Shown here: positions 8,698 to 10,291 of the stretch, one piece after another
How positions within the stretch are numbered: position 1 is the stretch's first letter
How the letters are laid out: each line of letters starts with the position of its first letter
Made by a program: the position numbers and the translations under genes
NCBI GenBank assembly: GCA_011389755.1
Contig: JAABTR010000330.1
Coordinates: forward strand, 1 to 10,291
From: Deltaproteobacteria bacterium
GTDB taxonomy: Bacteria > Myxococcota_A > Polyangia > JAAYKL01
Length of the DNA: 10,291 bases
Reading direction: 5' to 3'
The notes under the pieces: model-generated
What the model was told of the DNA's origin: nothing
Databases searched by the model: none
What the model saw: the letters and a program-made list of their open reading frames with translations, nothing else

Positions 8698-10224
8698 ATG
8701 AAACTACTCGGTGTCTTTGGGGCTGCGCTCGGAGCGCTCTTCGGTATTGCCGGTTCGGCGCAGGCGGAAGTGGACGTGGACTTCGGCGCTTTTCTACAAA
8801 ACGATGTGCGCGCCGCGGTGGCGCGGATAGACGAGCCGGGGATCGCCCGCAACGAGACCATCTTGGGCGCGAACATCAACGCGGAGCTGTTCCCCGGGAA
8901 GCTGCGGCTCATCGGTGATCTTCGCTTTATCTGGAGGGGTTATACCCGTGACACCGCCTTCGAGGGGCTGACGAATCGCTCGGTGGTCGCGCCCTACTAT
9001 CTGGAGAGTCACGCCGCCTACTTGGAGATCTACGAGCTCGTTCCCCGGGTCGATCTGCGCATCGGTCGCCAGATAGTGAATTGGGGCGCCGCGGACATGT
9101 TCAACCCCACCAACAACCTAAACCCCCTCGATCTCGAGGATCCGCTGATGTTCGGCGAAAACATCGCCAACGAGATGATTCGGGCTGACTGGTATCCCGC
9201 GGACGGGGTGGTGGTGACCATGGTCGTCGTGCCGGTCTTCGAGCCGGCCATGCTGCCGGCGTCTGCGCTGTTGGCCATCGGCGATCCCTCCAGTGAGTTT
9301 CCGTACAGCGATCCCCAGGTGAGGCTGCGGGGCGAGAACCTCAGAAAGATCTGGCTGCGCGCCCCGGACCGGTACGTGATCGAGCAGCCCGGTGTGCGGG
9401 CTCAGATGCCCTCTTTGTCCTTGAAAAATGTCCAGGCCGGCGCTCGGGTGCAGTGGACCATGGGCATCTTTGACATGTCGCTGTCTTACTACGAGGGGCG
9501 CGACGATATCCCCGTGGCCAAAAAGACCGTCTCCCACCGCTTCGAGACCGGCGAAAAAGCGCCCGACGGCCTCGACAAGATAGGTGTGCAGACCGACGTG
9601 ACCCTGGTCTACCCGCGCATGAGGGTGGCGGGCTTCGACCTGACCGGCGCGCTGCCTTTTCTCGACGACATGGGGGTGTGGTTCGAGGGCGCGTTCTTTT
9701 TTCCCGAGCGCGTCGACATGACGTTCGACATCAAGGAGGTCGTGCCCAGCGCCGCGGTCGTAAGGGGCCAGACGGTGAGCGAGAGGCCGTTTTTCAAGTT
9801 CACCGCGGGCGGCGACTACAGCCTCGGAGAGCACATCCTCGTCAACGCCCAGTTTGTGAGGGGGTTCGCGAACGAGTTCGGCGCTGAAAAGCTGAACAAC
9901 TACATCGTCGCCGGGTTCGATTTGAAGCTCCTGCAAGAGCGTCTGCTCCTCAGGCTGTTTGGGCTCGCCGAGCTGCCCCATGAGGACGACGATGTGACCC
10001 TGGACAGCGATCGGGACGGCAGACCCGACCTATTGATCCGGGGCGCCACCAATGACGGCACCATCTGCTCCTATGTCATCTACCCCCAGGTGACCTACAA
10101 GCCCTTGGGGTCCTTGGAGTTGACCCTGGGCGGCTATTTTCCCCTGGGTCACCAGGAGTCCCAGTTCGGTCAAAGAGCGGCCGGTCCCTCTTTGGCGTTC
10201 TTCCGAGCGCGGGCGTCCTTTTGA
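8698..10224 (+). CDS. Outer-membrane beta-barrel protein, DUF1302-like
   Basis: A 508-residue protein with a signal peptide (residues 1-23: MKLL, Gly/Ala-rich core, AQA before the cut) and a body of alternating amphipathic strands with frequent Tyr, Phe and Trp, ending in Phe508 after ARAS, the C-terminal signal of outer-membrane barrels. The segment LRIGRQIVNWG (120-130) followed by FNPTNNLNPLDLEDP (135-149) resembles the DUF1302 family of Gram-negative outer-membrane proteins, whose usual size of 500-600 residues fits. DSDRDGRPD (436-444) is a calcium-binding-like acidic loop, probably extracellular. ATG 8698 has GGAGG five bases upstream. It lies divergent to the secreted PldB-like hydrolase, hinting at a shared lipid or ester substrate, but transport function and substrate are not shown by the sequence. 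A FadL-like or other porin is the main alternative. The barrel and export are well supported; the family name is moderate. Confidence 0.7.
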   Translation: MKLLGVFGAALGALFGIAGSAQAEVDVDFGAFLQNDVRAAVARIDEPGIARNETILGANINAELFPGKLRLIGDLRFIWRGYTRDTAFEGLTNRSVVAPYYLESHAAYLEIYELVPRVDLRIGRQIVNWGAADMFNPTNNLNPLDLEDPLMFGENIANEMIRADWYPADGVVVTMVVVPVFEPAMLPASALLAIGDPSSEFPYSDPQVRLRGENLRKIWLRAPDRYVIEQPGVRAQMPSLSLKNVQAGARVQWTMGIFDMSLSYYEGRDDIPVAKKTVSHRFETGEKAPDGLDKIGVQTDVTLVYPRMRVAGFDLTGALPFLDDMGVWFEGAFFFPERVDMTFDIKEVVPSAAVVRGQTVSERPFFKFTAGGDYSLGEHILVNAQFVRGFANEFGAEKLNNYIVAGFDLKLLQERLLLRLFGLAELPHEDDDVTLDSDRDGRPDLLIRGATNDGTICSYVIYPQVTYKPLGSLELTLGGYFPLGHQESQFGQRAAGPSLAFFRARASF

Positions 10225-10291
10225 CGGGATCTGCGAAGGCCTCGCCGCAAAACGTTCCACGCCTTTTCAAAGAGGAGTCGGACGTCTCCCT
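10225..10291. other. Downstream end of window, no gene recognised
   Basis: Sixty-seven bases follow the barrel gene. AGAGGAG near 10270-10276 could be a ribosome site for a gene beginning beyond the edge, but no start codon is visible. A short GCGA/TCGC hairpin (10233-10245) lacks a T-run and is not a convincing terminator. Confidence 0.3.

Overview
The window is ordinary chromosomal DNA of a GC-rich, Gram-negative bacterium. It holds seven complete or near-complete protein genes packed with little spacing. Gram-negative character is inferred from Sec-type signal peptides and a probable outer-membrane beta-barrel ending in Phe. Rex together with large modular phosphorelay proteins points to a deltaproteobacterial or Myxococcota-like lineage; this is inference, as no rRNA or other taxonomic marker is present. 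Base composition and codon use look uniform, and I see no insertion sequence, phage gene, CRISPR array or tRNA.

Layout. (1) Positions 17-3000, plus strand: a probable three-gene operon of a Rex-family NADH/NAD+-sensing repressor, an exported TPR-repeat protein, and a small eIF2B/ribose-1,5-bisphosphate-isomerase-superfamily protein. Gaps are only about 30-40 bases. (2) Positions 3025-7380: two large signalling genes transcribed divergently from a 135-bp gap. The minus-strand gene is a hybrid histidine kinase (MEDS-like sensor, PAS-like, HisKA, HATPase, receiver). The plus-strand gene is a REC-HPt-REC-REC-GGDEF protein with an intact diguanylate cyclase signature and I-site. Together they contain every module of a His-Asp-His-Asp phosphorelay ending in c-di-GMP synthesis. 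(3) Positions 7389-10224: a second divergent pair, a secreted PldB-like serine hydrolase (minus) and a DUF1302-like outer-membrane protein (plus), sharing a 264-271-bp intergenic region. The last 67 bases hold no identifiable gene.

How the genes may work together. The two-gene phosphorelay is the most coherent functional unit: the kinase receiver could pass phosphate to the HPt histidine of the cyclase protein, which could pass it to the two receivers before the GGDEF domain. The hydrolase/barrel pair suggests envelope lipid or lipid-like substrate handling. The Rex operon would tie expression of its partners to redox state if Rex is autoregulated, but its promoter lies outside the window.

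The most notable points are the REC-HPt-REC-REC-GGDEF architecture beside its likely kinase, the eIF2B-like protein whose catalytic cysteine position appears to be serine with a cysteine one residue earlier, and the repeated A-AAA-AAG-type runs in the TPR gene. I found no clear evidence of a wholly new system.
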